Positions 1 through 10,115 of a DNA stretch of 64,000 nucleotides are shown here, piece after piece (positions within the stretch are counted from its first letter, which is position 1; the number at the start of each line of letters is the position of its first letter). Source of the stretch: Olavius algarvensis spirochete endosymbiont (GTDB taxonomy: Bacteria > Spirochaetota > Spirochaetia > DSM-2461); assembly GCA_900608495.1 (NCBI GenBank), contig UWYT01000194.1:57517-121516 (forward strand), given 5' to 3'. A program made the position numbers and the translations under genes. Below the pieces are notes generated by a model. It was not told the DNA's origin. It saw only the letters and a list, made by a program, of their open reading frames with translations, and searched no databases.

Positions 1-364
1 TCCTTTCCGCAAGCATTTCTCTTACCACCTCGACAGCGTCGTGTTCAATTATGCGGATGTTTTTAAGATTTTCCTGATTTATCCACCAGAGCAGCTTCCC
101 GATACCAGGCTTATATACTTCTATTGCCAATATGTTCCAAGCTGGGTGCTCCATAGCTAATCTTCTGGTGGCTTCACCCATCCCAAAACCAATCTCAACT
201 ATGAATCGACTGGTATAGGGGCAGTTTCCACCCCAATTGATTTTTGCCTTCTTGAAAGGGAGTATCCAATCAAGTGCATAGTCGCAATAGGCCTTTTTTT
301 GGGCTTTTGATATTCTGGAGCCCCGGAGAACATAACTTTTTACAAAATGCGACTTATTGGACAC
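1..364 (-). CDS. trmB: tRNA (guanine-N7-)-methyltransferase, partial (C-terminus off the left edge)
   Basis: Reading the minus strand from 364 gives an open frame that continues past base 1. It contains the S-adenosylmethionine-binding loop VEIGFGMGEATRRLA, followed by IEVYKPGIGKLL and a later EHDAVEVVREML, the order expected in TrmB, which makes m7G46 in tRNA. The N-terminus KSYVLRGSRISKAQ also resembles the family. The proposed start is GTG at 364-362, because an in-frame TGA lies about 20 codons upstream and there is no ATG between. No clear ribosome binding site precedes it. It lies 26 bases downstream of the mfd stop on the same strand, so the two may be co-transcribed. About 121 codons are present. 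Confidence 0.8.
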   Translation of the reverse strand, partial: MSNKSHFVKSYVLRGSRISKAQKKAYCDYALDWILPFKKAKINWGGNCPYTSRFIVEIGFGMGEATRRLAMEHPAWNILAIEVYKPGIGKLLWWINQENLKNIRIIEHDAVEVVREMLAER

Positions 365-390
365 AGTACACAGTGAGGAAACTCATAGAT

Positions 391-3300
391 TTACAGAAGA
401 GATTCTAATCTTTCCCTGATGAATATCGACTTCCCCTTCAATCCCACATTCCCGGTTTCAAGTAATAGACTATCTGGTTTGGAGGGGTTCAGCTTCACCC
501 TGCCACCGGAATTCCCAATCATATTCATAACTTTGTCAACCGAAACAATTGATAGTCTCCCAAACTTAACCTGAACTACTCCCTTTCTCTCCTTAAGGCT
601 GATAACTCTTAATTTCTTGCAGATTATCCTGATTTCCGCAATCGATATCAAGCTACGAACCTCATCTGGCAATGGTCCAAAACGGTCGTTAAGCTCACAA
701 TTTAGCCGTTCAAGTTCGCTCTCCTTCTCGACGGCCGCAATTTTTTTGTAGATATCCATCTTTGCAGACTCATCAGTGATATATTCATCTGGAATAAATC
801 CCGAATATTCAAGTTCTAAGTAAGTTTCGCTATTTTCATCTCTCTGCAAACCCTCAGTCAATTTTCGAATGGCATTCTCCAGGAGCTTTAGATATAAATC
901 GAATCCCACGGAGTAGATATCACCCGACTGCTCGGCACCTAACAAATTGCCGGCGCCACGAACCTCCATATCCTTCATGGCTATCTTAAAACCAGATCCG
1001 AGTTCCGTATGATTACTAATAATTTGAAGTCGCTTCATCGACAATTCGCTGATTTGCCTGCCCTCAGGATAGAACAAGTATGCATACGCGATACGATTTG
1101 AGCGACCTACCCTTCCACGCAGCTGATATAGCTGACTGATACCGTACATATCCGCTCGATCGATTATCATTGTATTGACATTGGGAATATCGATTCCATT
1201 CTCAATAATTGTGGTGGAAATAAGCACCTGAACAGCTCCATGAACGAAGCGATACATTACGTCTTCAAGCTTACTGGCCTGCATTTGTCCATGGGCAATT
1301 CCTATTATTACCTCCGGCACCAAGTCCTCCAGAAATTTTTTCATTTCCTCAAGGCTTTCAATTCGATTGTGTAGATAGTATACCTGCCCTCCCCGCTCAA
1401 CCTCGTTTCGGATCGATTTACTAACGAGCTCCGGTTCAAAGTGCTGAATAAATGTCTCGATTGGACGCCGATTACTTGGTGGAGTTTTGAGCAGCGATAT
1501 ATCTCTTATCTTGACAAGTGACATATGCAGGGTTCGAGGAATCGGAGTTGCAGATAGTACAAGGCAGTCCACTGAGGTCTTCAACTCCTTAAGTCTTTCC
1601 TTATCCTTGACACCAAATCTTTGTTCTTCATCAATTATTAATAAACCAAGATTTTTAAAACTCACATCATTCGAGAATATCCTGTGTGTCCCAATTACAA
1701 TGTCAATCTCTCCGCATGTAAGCTCTTTCGAGACTCTCTTCCGTTCGGTCAGTTCCACTAGGCGACTGAGCATGGCAATCTTCACCGGAAATCTCCTAAA
1801 CCGTTCACTAAAATTCTCATAGTGTTGTTCAGCCAGAATAGTGGTTGGACAAAGATAGGCCACCTGCTTCCCACCCATAACGGATTTGAATGCAGCTCGC
1901 ATTGCAATTTCCGTTTTACCATACCCAACATCTCCGCATACTAGTCTATCCATGGGTCTTGGGGATTCCATATCGTCTTTTACTTCCCTGATGACTGTTA
2001 GTTGATCGCTGGTTTCCTGCCACGGAAAAGCTGCTTCAAAGCTCACCTGAAAATTGTCGTCCTTTGGAAATGCAAACCCACTAATCATCTGTCTTCGAGC
2101 ATAGAGCTTAACCAGCTTGTCAGCCAGATCAACGACAGACTGCTTGACTCGGGTCTTTCTTTTCTCCCAAGACGAACCGCCAAGTTTATCCAATTTTGGC
2201 TTCCCGCTCCCTATATAGCGCTGTATGAGATTAACCTGTTCAATGGGGATGAATATCGTTTCCTCGTTTCCATAGAGTACGGCAATATAATCCCGTTCCG
2301 AACCGATTGTCTTAATCCTCTTTATACCTAAAAATTGCCCAATCCCATAATTGATGTGTACAACCAGATCGTCTGGTTCAAGGTCTACAAAAGAATCGAT
2401 TATACTGCTGTCCACCTTACTGACAGACTCTGCATGTCCATTCTTGCGACCAAATATTTCATTTTCCTGAATTGCCAGCAATTTCGATTTCGGAAGCATA
2501 AAGCCGGTGGACAGAGAGGCGGGGATAACGTGAACAGCCTGTATCCCTCGCAACAGATATTCAATTTTCCTGGCTTGAGATTCGCTTTCAGCAAATACAT
2601 AGATTTCGAAACCTGCGTTTCCAAGTCGATCGAATTCCTCTATCACAAGGTGGATATTGCCAAGGAATGAATAACCAGGTTCGCATGTAAAATCATAAAT
2701 TTCTGAATAGCTTTCCTTGCGAAGCGAATGTATGTAGAAATTCCTCTCAGAGTTCCTTTGAAATATTTTGAAATCAGTTATCTGAGTATCAGGTGTCGGC
2801 AGGGATAGAGCCTGCTCGATGCCCCTCTCGTAGAGTTCCTTATACTCTTTACGCATGCCGGCTTCGGTTATTTCAAGTCGTTGGCAATCCAGGAATACAC
2901 TTACTGAATGATCGGGGAGATAGTCTAACAATGTGCTGGCCTTGTCGAAGGCCAGCGGATAGAATATCTCCTCACCACGCCAATCTCTTTCCGTTCCCAA
3001 GGTTTCAATAACCTCGTTGAATTCTCCATCAGGGAGGTTTGATCTAAGCGTGGAAATTGTTTCCTTATCCCAAACCACCTCTCGTAAAGGATGTAAAGTG
3101 ATCTGATTCAACGAGGCAGTGGAAACCTGGCTTGAGAGATCAAAACGCCTTAGTTCGTCGATTTTGTTCCAGTTGAATACAACTCTAACTGCTTGCTCCT
3201 CGCCCAGGATGGCAATGTCAACCACCTCTCCACGCAGAGCAAATTCGCCAGGCACACTGACTCTGGATACTCTTGTATACCCAAATCTTTGCAGAGTTGT

Positions 3301-3771
3301 CGCCATCTCGTCTGTGTCTATCTGTCCGCCGACACTGAGCTCTATTAGAGAATTTCGAATCGACTGAGGCGGCGGTAAAAGCCCCAGTGCAGCTCTCAGT
3401 GTAGTTACCAGTATTTTGCAGTTGGCGGAGACAAGTTGCGTCAGCGCAGATACACGTCTCCCGAAGATTTCGGCTTGAGGCGAAACACCTCTATATAGCA
3501 TTGAGCCCCACCATGGAAATTGCACAACTTCGGAGGTGTACAGGGATAGATCGGATACCAATGAGTCAGCCTCGGTTTCATCAGCCGTTATAATCAGCAT
3601 GACTCCTCTTGTTATGCCTGCGAGCTTTGAAAGTATCATAGCTCCCCATGGCCCCTGAACTCCTTTTGCCTGGAGGGGGAAAGCATTCTCACACCAACTG
3701 CGTCTGAGTTTTTTCCAAGCTTGCATTGAGCTTAACACTTCTTCGAGTGATGTTTTGAATTGATTCAACAT
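391..3771 (-). CDS. mfd: Transcription-repair coupling factor Mfd
   Basis: A 1126-residue protein of full Mfd length (the family is usually 1100-1180). Mfd removes stalled RNA polymerase from DNA lesions and recruits UvrA. The order of parts is typical: a UvrB-like N-terminal region, a CarD-like RNA-polymerase-interacting domain near residue 460 (VVHINYGIGQFLGI), a RecG-like superfamily 2 motor with Walker A GDVGYGKT near 612 and DEEQRFG near 710, motif SATPIPRTL, motif VI QLRGRVGRS, and a C-terminal TRCF domain. No frameshift or missing motor motif is visible. The start is ATG at 3771, with only a weak upstream purine run. The gene is divergent from the secreted-protein gene at 3855 and trmB follows it downstream. 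Confidence 0.97.
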   Translation of the reverse strand: MLNQFKTSLEEVLSSMQAWKKLRRSWCENAFPLQAKGVQGPWGAMILSKLAGITRGVMLIITADETEADSLVSDLSLYTSEVVQFPWWGSMLYRGVSPQAEIFGRRVSALTQLVSANCKILVTTLRAALGLLPPPQSIRNSLIELSVGGQIDTDEMATTLQRFGYTRVSRVSVPGEFALRGEVVDIAILGEEQAVRVVFNWNKIDELRRFDLSSQVSTASLNQITLHPLREVVWDKETISTLRSNLPDGEFNEVIETLGTERDWRGEEIFYPLAFDKASTLLDYLPDHSVSVFLDCQRLEITEAGMRKEYKELYERGIEQALSLPTPDTQITDFKIFQRNSERNFYIHSLRKESYSEIYDFTCEPGYSFLGNIHLVIEEFDRLGNAGFEIYVFAESESQARKIEYLLRGIQAVHVIPASLSTGFMLPKSKLLAIQENEIFGRKNGHAESVSKVDSSIIDSFVDLEPDDLVVHINYGIGQFLGIKRIKTIGSERDYIAVLYGNEETIFIPIEQVNLIQRYIGSGKPKLDKLGGSSWEKRKTRVKQSVVDLADKLVKLYARRQMISGFAFPKDDNFQVSFEAAFPWQETSDQLTVIREVKDDMESPRPMDRLVCGDVGYGKTEIAMRAAFKSVMGGKQVAYLCPTTILAEQHYENFSERFRRFPVKIAMLSRLVELTERKRVSKELTCGEIDIVIGTHRIFSNDVSFKNLGLLIIDEEQRFGVKDKERLKELKTSVDCLVLSATPIPRTLHMSLVKIRDISLLKTPPSNRRPIETFIQHFEPELVSKSIRNEVERGGQVYYLHNRIESLEEMKKFLEDLVPEVIIGIAHGQMQASKLEDVMYRFVHGAVQVLISTTIIENGIDIPNVNTMIIDRADMYGISQLYQLRGRVGRSNRIAYAYLFYPEGRQISELSMKRLQIISNHTELGSGFKIAMKDMEVRGAGNLLGAEQSGDIYSVGFDLYLKLLENAIRKLTEGLQRDENSETYLELEYSGFIPDEYITDESAKMDIYKKIAAVEKESELERLNCELNDRFGPLPDEVRSLISIAEIRIICKKLRVISLKERKGVVQVKFGRLSIVSVDKVMNMIGNSGGRVKLNPSKPDSLLLETGNVGLKGKSIFIRERLESLL

Positions 3772-3818
3772 AAAGGCTTACCGATTATTAGAATGGGGGT
3801 GTTTATTCAACTCACTAT

Positions 3819-3844
3819 CTTGAGCGGTTCTAACGAACCGCAAG
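3819..3844. promoter_or_regulatory. Inverted repeat in the mfd / secreted-protein divergent gap
   Basis: The 83-base gap between the divergent genes holds CGGTTC-TAAC-GAACCG, a six-pair stem with a four-base loop. It is flanked by a further CTTG/CAAG match after a two-base bulge. It ends about ten bases before the ATG at 3855 and could be an operator or an RNA hairpin overlapping the start region. Function is inferred from position only. Confidence 0.35.
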
Positions 3845-3854
3845 CTGAGGAATT

Positions 3855-5189
3855 ATGCTACGTCAACTGGTCTTTTCATTTTTTTTCATATCCATAGTAG
3901 GGTTTACTGCCCAAGCAGAAGCACAATTTAGCATACGATACCACAATAAAAAAATCTATTATCCGGATGAATTGGTTGAGTTAAAGCTTACTGTTTCCAA
4001 TCCCGGAAGTTCAGCTTTGACTTTTTATCTTTCCGACGATCCAAGACGTAGCTTCGGTTTCGATTTGCGATCTTTGACTGGCGAACCTATGTCGTTTGCA
4101 TCCGATTTTGCCACGGCCTTTCAGGCAGGCGGAGTATATCGGGTAGTCCACCTAGGGCCGGGGCAGGATTTATCGATCAATGTTTTTTTAAATGATTGGA
4201 TAGCTCCTTTGAATCCTGGGCAATATCGACTAAGCGGTTTCTTTTATCCTCAAATGAGAAGAACAGATTCGGTGGTTGCAATATCGGAATCCACTTTGGA
4301 TTTAACAATAATGCCTGAAACAGAACTGCGATGGGAGAACAAACTGGATTTAGAAATTCGCATGGCACTAATCGATAAGAATCTCGATCCTTGGGGCGTT
4401 GTATCTGAAACCCTGTCAAATCGTCGGGAACTGAAGTTCAATTGGGCCATTCTTTATCTGGATCTCGATTCTCTTGCCAGAATAAGCAGTATGATCGAAA
4501 ATTCGGAAGTTCTTGAAAAAAATCTGCTTCGCGGGTCGTGGAATGATATTCCCGGATTCGAACATCCAACAATAGACTATGAGTTAAAATCGTATCTTGT
4601 ATCTCAAAATGAGGCAGAGGTTATCATAAGGACGCTATATAAACCTTACGGTGAAGCCTTTTCCAAAAATCTTAGGTTTTACCTTCACAGACTGGAAGGG
4701 TTCTGGCAAATTCGCAGGGTGGAACTCCTAACTGATATCGATTCCGATTCGCTATTTTACTCCAATTTAGATCCGCAAGAGGTGGTTTCGGAACTACTGA
4801 GGGCCGTTCAACGGGGTGACTGGGAAATTGCACTGCGTCATCTGGATATAAGCGATATGGTGATGAATTTGCCTGAGTATAAGAAGCGATGGAAGGATAT
4901 GAGCGCTGCCGAACACCGGAGGGCGCTGGAAGAATATCGGAAAAAACTGATAGCCGGACAGCTTGAAGAGAGTAGCAGCCCATTAAAAGACATCGATAGA
5001 TGGAAGACAATTCACGTAAACTACACTGAGGTGGTTGGTTCGGTCGTAATAGAAAACACGACAACTCATAACACAAGCGAGGGGCCGATGAAACAAGCAA
5101 CTCTCTATACCTTCCACCTCGAGAAAACATCTACGCCTGATGGACGATGGCAAATCATTCGATATAATACGAGGATTGTTAGGAGATGA
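3855..5189 (+). CDS. Secreted protein of unknown function
   Basis: 444 residues. The N-terminus (MLRQLVFSFFFISIVGF followed by AQAEAQ) looks like a Sec signal peptide with cleavage after an Ala-x-Ala site near residue 24, so the protein is probably periplasmic or surface-exposed. After cleavage come about 130 residues rich in beta-type sequence (SIRYHNKKIYYPDELVELKLTV) that resemble an immunoglobulin-like or DUF4384/BsuPI-like fold. A mostly charged C-terminal half includes a helix around residues 315-380 and a beta-rich tail. No enzyme motif was recognised. GAGGAATT just before ATG 3855 is a good ribosome binding site. The next gene begins seven bases after its stop, so the two are likely co-transcribed. 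Confidence 0.75.
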   Translation: MLRQLVFSFFFISIVGFTAQAEAQFSIRYHNKKIYYPDELVELKLTVSNPGSSALTFYLSDDPRRSFGFDLRSLTGEPMSFASDFATAFQAGGVYRVVHLGPGQDLSINVFLNDWIAPLNPGQYRLSGFFYPQMRRTDSVVAISESTLDLTIMPETELRWENKLDLEIRMALIDKNLDPWGVVSETLSNRRELKFNWAILYLDLDSLARISSMIENSEVLEKNLLRGSWNDIPGFEHPTIDYELKSYLVSQNEAEVIIRTLYKPYGEAFSKNLRFYLHRLEGFWQIRRVELLTDIDSDSLFYSNLDPQEVVSELLRAVQRGDWEIALRHLDISDMVMNLPEYKKRWKDMSAAEHRRALEEYRKKLIAGQLEESSSPLKDIDRWKTIHVNYTEVVGSVVIENTTTHNTSEGPMKQATLYTFHLEKTSTPDGRWQIIRYNTRIVRR

Positions 5190-5196
5190 AATTTTA

Positions 5197-5910
5197 ATGA
5201 CCATCCTAATCATTGCCGGTGACAAGACTCTAAAAACAAAATTCCAGAAATACTTCGGTCAAATTGGGTATAGCGTAATACAATATGTGAATCCCTTAAA
5301 AGCGATAGACAATCTTGAGGAAATTTCCCCTGACGTATTGATATGCAATGCTTCAGACTATCCCAGGCATTGGAAAATAGTTGTCAAAGAGATTAGAGAA
5401 AATCGAAATCGAAGTGAAGTTGCCACGGTTTTACTGATTGCAGATGATTTTGATTCGAGCGAGGCGAACAAGGCGGCAACCTTGGGGGTAAATATCCTTT
5501 TCCCAGTTACAATAGAAACCATTGAAGATCTCGAAAAACTAAATAACAAGATATGCAGGTATAAATCTCCTCCCGGACTATTCAAGAAATCATCATGGTT
5601 GCCCGAGAAGGAAAATACGGTATCATTCGTTTTCTGCCACCCGGAGGATTTCAGAATGATTGCAGGGCATCTAGTTGAATTATCGACGACAGGTGGAGTT
5701 TTTCGACCAAGTGAACCTGGTGAAATTGCCGATCTCGAAGTTGGAACCGTTATAGAGGCTTGTTCAATGAAAGCAGGTTCGTTGTTGATTTCATTGAGAG
5801 TTAGAGTTACCGATAACCTTGGAACCCTGTCAATTGCGTTTATCAGCTTCGAAAGCAATGGATTTGAGAATTTCTTGAACGAGCTGCGCAGAAACATTGC
5901 CGCAAAGTAG
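5197..5910 (+). CDS. Degenerate response-regulator receiver with PilZ-like C-terminal domain
   Basis: 237 residues from ATG 5197. This start was preferred over an upstream in-frame ATG at 5140, which would overlap the preceding gene by 50 bases, because AGGAG lies 11 bases before 5197 and the fold begins at MTILIIAGDK. Residues 1-120 have the alternating strand/helix pattern of a CheY-like receiver, but the phospho-acceptor position (PDVLICNASD) carries Asn instead of Asp and the acidic pocket is reduced to GD, so it is probably not phosphorylated. Residues 145-235 look like a diverged PilZ domain: ELSTTGGVF matches the D/N-x-S-x-x-G part, but an RxxxR motif is not evident, so c-di-GMP binding is doubtful. 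Seven bases separate it from the upstream secreted-protein gene. Confidence 0.65.
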   Translation: MTILIIAGDKTLKTKFQKYFGQIGYSVIQYVNPLKAIDNLEEISPDVLICNASDYPRHWKIVVKEIRENRNRSEVATVLLIADDFDSSEANKAATLGVNILFPVTIETIEDLEKLNNKICRYKSPPGLFKKSSWLPEKENTVSFVFCHPEDFRMIAGHLVELSTTGGVFRPSEPGEIADLEVGTVIEACSMKAGSLLISLRVRVTDNLGTLSIAFISFESNGFENFLNELRRNIAAK

Positions 5911-5946
5911 CATTCGCAAACTCTTTCAAGGTACACCGAAGCTAAT

Positions 5947-5952
5947 TATAAT
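5947..5952 (+). promoter_or_regulatory. Consensus -10 box immediately before metK
   Basis: TATAAT lies only ten bases upstream of the metK ATG. A weak TTTCAA stands 17 bases further upstream as a possible -35. If this is the promoter, transcription would begin within about three bases of the start codon, giving a leaderless or nearly leaderless message. That agrees with the absence of a Shine-Dalgarno sequence in front of metK. Confidence 0.5.
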
Positions 5953-5961
5953 ACCTGCATT

Positions 5962-7122
5962 ATGCATACATATGGCAGCAAACTGTTTACCTCCGAAAGT
6001 GTAAGTGAGGGGCATCCCGATAAGGTGTGCGACATCATATCCGACGCAGTTCTAGACCGAGCATTGACCCTTGATTCGAAATCCAGAGTTGCCTGTGAGT
6101 GTTATACATCAACAGGACTTGTCCTGGTGGGTGGTGAAATAAGTACCGAGGGTTACATAGACATAATTCAAACCGCCCGTGATGTTTTGGGTGAAATTGG
6201 TTATACGAATCCTGCGGATGGGATAGACAATTTATCTTGCTCAATTTTGTCAGTCATCAGACCCCAATCCAGCGATATATCCCAAGGGGTAAATGTGGGC
6301 GAAGGACTTCATAAGGAACTGGGAGCTGGAGATCAAGGGTTCATGTTCGGGTATGCGTGTCGGCAAACAGATGAAATGATGCCGGCTCCGATTCAATATG
6401 CTCATCAAATAATGAAGAAGGCTGCCGAGGTAAGGAAATCAGGAACCCTGAGCTTCCTCAGACCGGATGCCAAGTGCCAGGTAACCGTAAAATATCGCGA
6501 CGACGAACCGGTTCATATCGACACTGTTGTACTATCGCATCAGCATACTGAAACCGTCAGCCATGCAACTGTCAGCGAGAGTTTAATCGAGAGCGTTATC
6601 CGCCCTGCGCTTCCCGCCGAGTTATTCAACAAGCAAACAGCCATCCATATTAACCCAACCGGCAGATTCGTTGTAGGTGGACCAAATGCAGATACAGGTT
6701 TAACCGGAAGAAAAATAATTGTGGATACTTACGGTGGGTATTCCAGGCATGGAGGGGGGTCTTTCTCCGGCAAAGATCCGACAAAAGTTGATCGATCGGC
6801 CGCATATATGGCTCGATATATGGCAAAAAATCTTGTTGCCGCCAATATTGTCGATGAAGTTGAAATTCAAATTGCATACGCAATAGGCATGGCAGATCCA
6901 ATATCCTTATTTGTAAACACGTTTCAAACCAGGCAGCTAGATGATATAATTGCGAAGAAACTATATGATATATTCGATCTCACTCCAGCGGGTATTATAC
7001 AAACGCTCGATTTACAACGCCCAATCTACAAGAAAACTGCCGCGTATGGACATTTTGGACGCTCTGAATTTCCTTGGGAAAAGGTGGACAAAGTCGAAAT
7101 TATTCAGAAGATGATGAGCTAG
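5962..7122 (+). CDS. metK: S-adenosylmethionine synthetase
   Basis: 386 residues, the usual MetK length. The enzyme makes SAM from methionine and ATP in the cytoplasm. Signature sequences are in the expected order: [10 protein letters not shown] at residues 15-24, [12 protein letters not shown] near 120, and the glycine-rich loop [19 protein letters not shown] near 264. The C-terminus ends with [11 protein letters not shown], as in the family. No ribosome binding site precedes the ATG, and a consensus -10 box lies ten bases upstream. The next gene, a radical-SAM enzyme that uses SAM, starts one base after this stop codon, so the two are probably translated from one message. Confidence 0.97.
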   Translation: MHTYGSKLFTSESVSEGHPDKVCDIISDAVLDRALTLDSKSRVACECYTSTGLVLVGGEISTEGYIDIIQTARDVLGEIGYTNPADGIDNLSCSILSVIRPQSSDISQGVNVGEGLHKELGAGDQGFMFGYACRQTDEMMPAPIQYAHQIMKKAAEVRKSGTLSFLRPDAKCQVTVKYRDDEPVHIDTVVLSHQHTETVSHATVSESLIESVIRPALPAELFNKQTAIHINPTGRFVVGGPNADTGLTGRKIIVDTYGGYSRHGGGSFSGKDPTKVDRSAAYMARYMAKNLVAANIVDEVEIQIAYAIGMADPISLFVNTFQTRQLDDIIAKKLYDIFDLTPAGIIQTLDLQRPIYKKTAAYGHFGRSEFPWEKVDKVEIIQKMMS

Positions 7123-7123
7123 G

Positions 7124-8104
7124 ATGCCTCAAACAGCAAAATGGTGGATAAACAAGGGCGATAAGATTGAATGCCTACTCTGCCCCAGGCTATGTGTACT
7201 CTCACTGGGTGAAACGGGATTCTGCGGCATCAGGAAGCATGAATCAGGTGAGTTATCCGCCTCGGGATATGGCATGGTTACAGCAGAATCACCAGACCCG
7301 ATAGAAAAAAAACCCTTGTATCACTTCTATCCGGGGGCAATAGCTTGGTCTGTTGGCTTCGCCGGCTGCAATTTACATTGTCCATTTTGTCAGAACCATA
7401 ACATAGCACGCGCCAAACCCGATTCAGGACGTTTTACATCTCCTTCAAAAGTAATCGATGATGCAATCTCCTCGGGTGCAGAAATTATTGCGTACACATA
7501 TTCAGAGCCAACCATACATTTTGAATATCTCATGGATTGCGCCTATAGAGCTTCCAGCGTTGGATTGAAGAATGTTCTTGTTACTAATGGAAATCTTAAT
7601 TCAAAGCCAGGCTTGGAATTATTGAGCAAAATGGATGGAGTGAATATCGATCTGAAATCATGGGATTCCGATTACTACAAGAAGACGCTTGGTGGAAATC
7701 TAAAGGCCGTGAAGCACTTCATTGAGACGGCATTGGAACATTGCTGGGTGGAGATAACCACTCTAGTAGTACCAGGTGATAACGATGGTGAGGATGAAAT
7801 TGAATCGATAAGTGAATGGATTGCATCTCTATCGAATGATATTCCGTTCCACCTTTCCGCCTATCACCCTGCCTACAAATACAGCAGGCCGGCAACAAGC
7901 ACTAACAAAATGAAACAAGTCTATGATGTTGCATCAAAGAAATTGCACTTCGTTTACATCGGCAATCTCGGAATTGCGAATAACACTCACTGTCCTGACT
8001 GTAAGCGCACTCTCATCTCGCGCAGCGCTTATAGCGTGCAAATGGCAATGCGGGATAAAAATTGTCCTAGATGTGGACTAAAAGTGCCTGGGGTGTTCAA
8101 ATAA
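7124..8104 (+). CDS. amrS: AmmeMemoRadiSam-system radical SAM enzyme (AmrS-like)
   Basis: 326 residues. The radical-SAM cluster motif CNLHCPFC (Cys 82, 86, 89) binds the 4Fe-4S cluster that cleaves SAM. An N-terminal cysteine group (CLLCPRLC and GFCGIR) and a C-terminal zinc-ribbon-like pair (CPDC and CPRCG, ending IPGV-like VPGVFK) match the AmrS/PflA-related family that occurs with MEMO and AMMECR1 proteins. The natural substrate of that system is not established. The partners are not in this window. The start ATG is one base past the metK stop. It is convergent with leuD, eleven bases away. Confidence 0.85.
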   Translation: MPQTAKWWINKGDKIECLLCPRLCVLSLGETGFCGIRKHESGELSASGYGMVTAESPDPIEKKPLYHFYPGAIAWSVGFAGCNLHCPFCQNHNIARAKPDSGRFTSPSKVIDDAISSGAEIIAYTYSEPTIHFEYLMDCAYRASSVGLKNVLVTNGNLNSKPGLELLSKMDGVNIDLKSWDSDYYKKTLGGNLKAVKHFIETALEHCWVEITTLVVPGDNDGEDEIESISEWIASLSNDIPFHLSAYHPAYKYSRPATSTNKMKQVYDVASKKLHFVYIGNLGIANNTHCPDCKRTLISRSAYSVQMAMRDKNCPRCGLKVPGVFK

Positions 8105-8115
8105 GCAAATGCAAA

Positions 8116-8718
8116 CTAATTGCGTACATAAGGCAATCTTGAGGCAACCATGGCTATTTCATCCGATGCTGACCCCAGGACGGCCATCGAATCCCAAGTG
8201 CCATCCAGCAAGGCCCTTCGGTGTGATTCAGGCATCGAAAACACCCAATTCCATCCCCCCGCGCTAACGGTTTTTCCCCTTAGGTTGATTAACACAACAG
8301 TATTCGGATTAGACTCGATGAGTGCTTGGAGTGTTGCAATTGGGGCAACTTCCAGTTTCAATGCGGGTATTCCCAAGGAAAAACAATTCCCAGCAAAAAT
8401 CTCGGCGAAGGACTCTCCGATGATGGCTCGAATCCCATAATCCTTGAGAGCCTGAGGTGCGTGTTCACGGGAGGATCCACATCCGAAGTTGGAATTCGTA
8501 ATAAGCACGGGATTGCCTGCCCAACGACTATCATCAAAGGGATGATTCTTTTTCTTGCCGCTTTCATCAAACCTCTCATCGTTAAAAGCGAAAGCACCAA
8601 GTCCATCGAAGGTAACACACTTCATGAATCTAGCGGGAATGATTCTATCAGTATCTATGTTATTTCCCCTCACCGTTATTCCCTTGCCACTAACTTCGCC
8701 TATCGCCTGCATTGTCAA
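8116..8718 (-). CDS. leuD: 3-isopropylmalate dehydratase small subunit
   Basis: 200 residues, the normal size for bacterial LeuD. It forms a heterodimer with LeuC to isomerise 2-isopropylmalate to 3-isopropylmalate in leucine synthesis. Family markers are [13 protein letters not shown] near the N-terminus and [17 protein letters not shown] in the middle. The apparent start is TTG at 8718, overlapping the leuC stop and five bases after GGAG. ATG at 8712 is an alternative. leuA and leuB are not in the window. Confidence 0.95.
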   Translation of the reverse strand: MTMQAIGEVSGKGITVRGNNIDTDRIIPARFMKCVTFDGLGAFAFNDERFDESGKKKNHPFDDSRWAGNPVLITNSNFGCGSSREHAPQALKDYGIRAIIGESFAEIFAGNCFSLGIPALKLEVAPIATLQALIESNPNTVVLINLRGKTVSAGGWNWVFSMPESHRRALLDGTWDSMAVLGSASDEIAMVASRLPYVRN

Positions 8719-10115
8719 ACTGGCTCCGTTTCCCGAATATCAACAACTTCCCCGGCAATTGCCGCTGCCGCCGCCATAGCTGGACTCATTAAGAGCGTTC
8801 TACCCGTGGGAGAACCCTGCCTGCCAATAAAATTTCGGTTGGAAGTGCTTGCGGATAGTTGACGGCCTTCCAGCCTATCCGGGTTCATCGCTAAACACAT
8901 CGAACAACCCGCCTGGCGCCACTCAAAACCTGCCTCAGTAAAAATAACATCCAAGTCCTCTGATTCCGCAGCAGCCGCTACTTCTTGACTTCCCGGCACT
9001 ACCAAAGCTCTCACACCCGCGGCAATTCTTCTTCCCCTGACAACTGATGCAGCCTCCCTGAGGTCGCTGAGCCGTCCATTAGTACAGGAACCAATAAAAA
9101 CCACATCAATCTTCTTTCCAACCATTTTTTCACCTGGAGAAAATCCCATATGTTCATAAGCGCGCCTGGCATTTTCCTTTTCACTGGCTGGAAGTAAGGA
9201 AATTTGAGGTAATGATTCATCAATAGCAACAGCCTGACCCGGATTTATTCCCCAAGTAATCATTGGTTTAAACTCAGATGCTGAGAAAACCACCTCATCA
9301 TCAAACACAGCATCAACATCAGACTTCATTTCCTCACCAAAGGCTTTCATCGAATCGTAATCTTTGACAAAGGGGCGGTCTTCTAACCACTTGTATGTAG
9401 TGTCATCTGGGTTAACATAACCAACACGCGCACCTCCCTCGATGCTCATATTGCAAAGAGTCATGCGTTCTTCCATACTCAATTCAGTAATCGCTTCGCC
9501 AGCATATTCATAGGCATAGCCTAAACCACTTGTAATACCAAGAAGCCTGATGATTGTAAGGATTATATCCTTGGCGCTTACACCAATGGCTTTTCGACCA
9601 TTTACAACTATTCTTCGCACTTTCAGTTTCTCGATGGCCATTGTCTGGGTGGCCAGAATATCCCTAACCTGGCTTGTTCCCACTCCAAACGCGATTGCTC
9701 CAAAAGCTCCATGGGTAGCGGTATGAGAATCTCCACACGCGATAGTCATACCAGGCTGGGTAAGACCTTTCTCAGGACCTACAACATGAACCACACCCTG
9801 CTTTCCGGATTCAGGTCCGAAATAAGTAATGCCATATCTCTTAGTATTATCCTCCAGGGTCTTAAGCATTTTTTCCGCAAGCGGATCAGAATACGGCCGA
9901 CTGATTGTATCGGTAGGAATTATATGATCGATAGTCGCAAAGGTGTTTTTCGAAAATGGAACGGTTTGCCCACTTGCCTGGAGCATCGCAAAAGCTTGTG
10001 GCGAGGTAACCTCATGAATAAGGTGCAATCCAATGAATAATTGGTCCTGACCAGAAGGAAGGGTTCTAACCTTATGCCTCAACCAAACCTTTTCAAATAA
10101 GCTCTTCCCAGACAT
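8715..10115 (-). CDS. leuC: 3-isopropylmalate dehydratase large subunit
   Basis: 466 residues, typical of the bacterial LeuC type rather than the shorter archaeal/homoaconitase type. Aconitase-family 4Fe-4S ligands are visible as GSCTNGR near residue 343 and [10 protein letters not shown] near 404. The substrate region includes [14 protein letters not shown]. The start ATG is four bases after TGAGGT. The 3' end overlaps leuD by four bases, consistent with translational coupling of the two subunits. A possible TATAAT box lies about 25 bases upstream of the start on the minus strand, without a good -35. Confidence 0.96.
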   Translation of the reverse strand: MSGKSLFEKVWLRHKVRTLPSGQDQLFIGLHLIHEVTSPQAFAMLQASGQTVPFSKNTFATIDHIIPTDTISRPYSDPLAEKMLKTLEDNTKRYGITYFGPESGKQGVVHVVGPEKGLTQPGMTIACGDSHTATHGAFGAIAFGVGTSQVRDILATQTMAIEKLKVRRIVVNGRKAIGVSAKDIILTIIRLLGITSGLGYAYEYAGEAITELSMEERMTLCNMSIEGGARVGYVNPDDTTYKWLEDRPFVKDYDSMKAFGEEMKSDVDAVFDDEVVFSASEFKPMITWGINPGQAVAIDESLPQISLLPASEKENARRAYEHMGFSPGEKMVGKKIDVVFIGSCTNGRLSDLREAASVVRGRRIAAGVRALVVPGSQEVAAAAESEDLDVIFTEAGFEWRQAGCSMCLAMNPDRLEGRQLSASTSNRNFIGRQGSPTGRTLLMSPAMAAAAAIAGEVVDIRETEPV

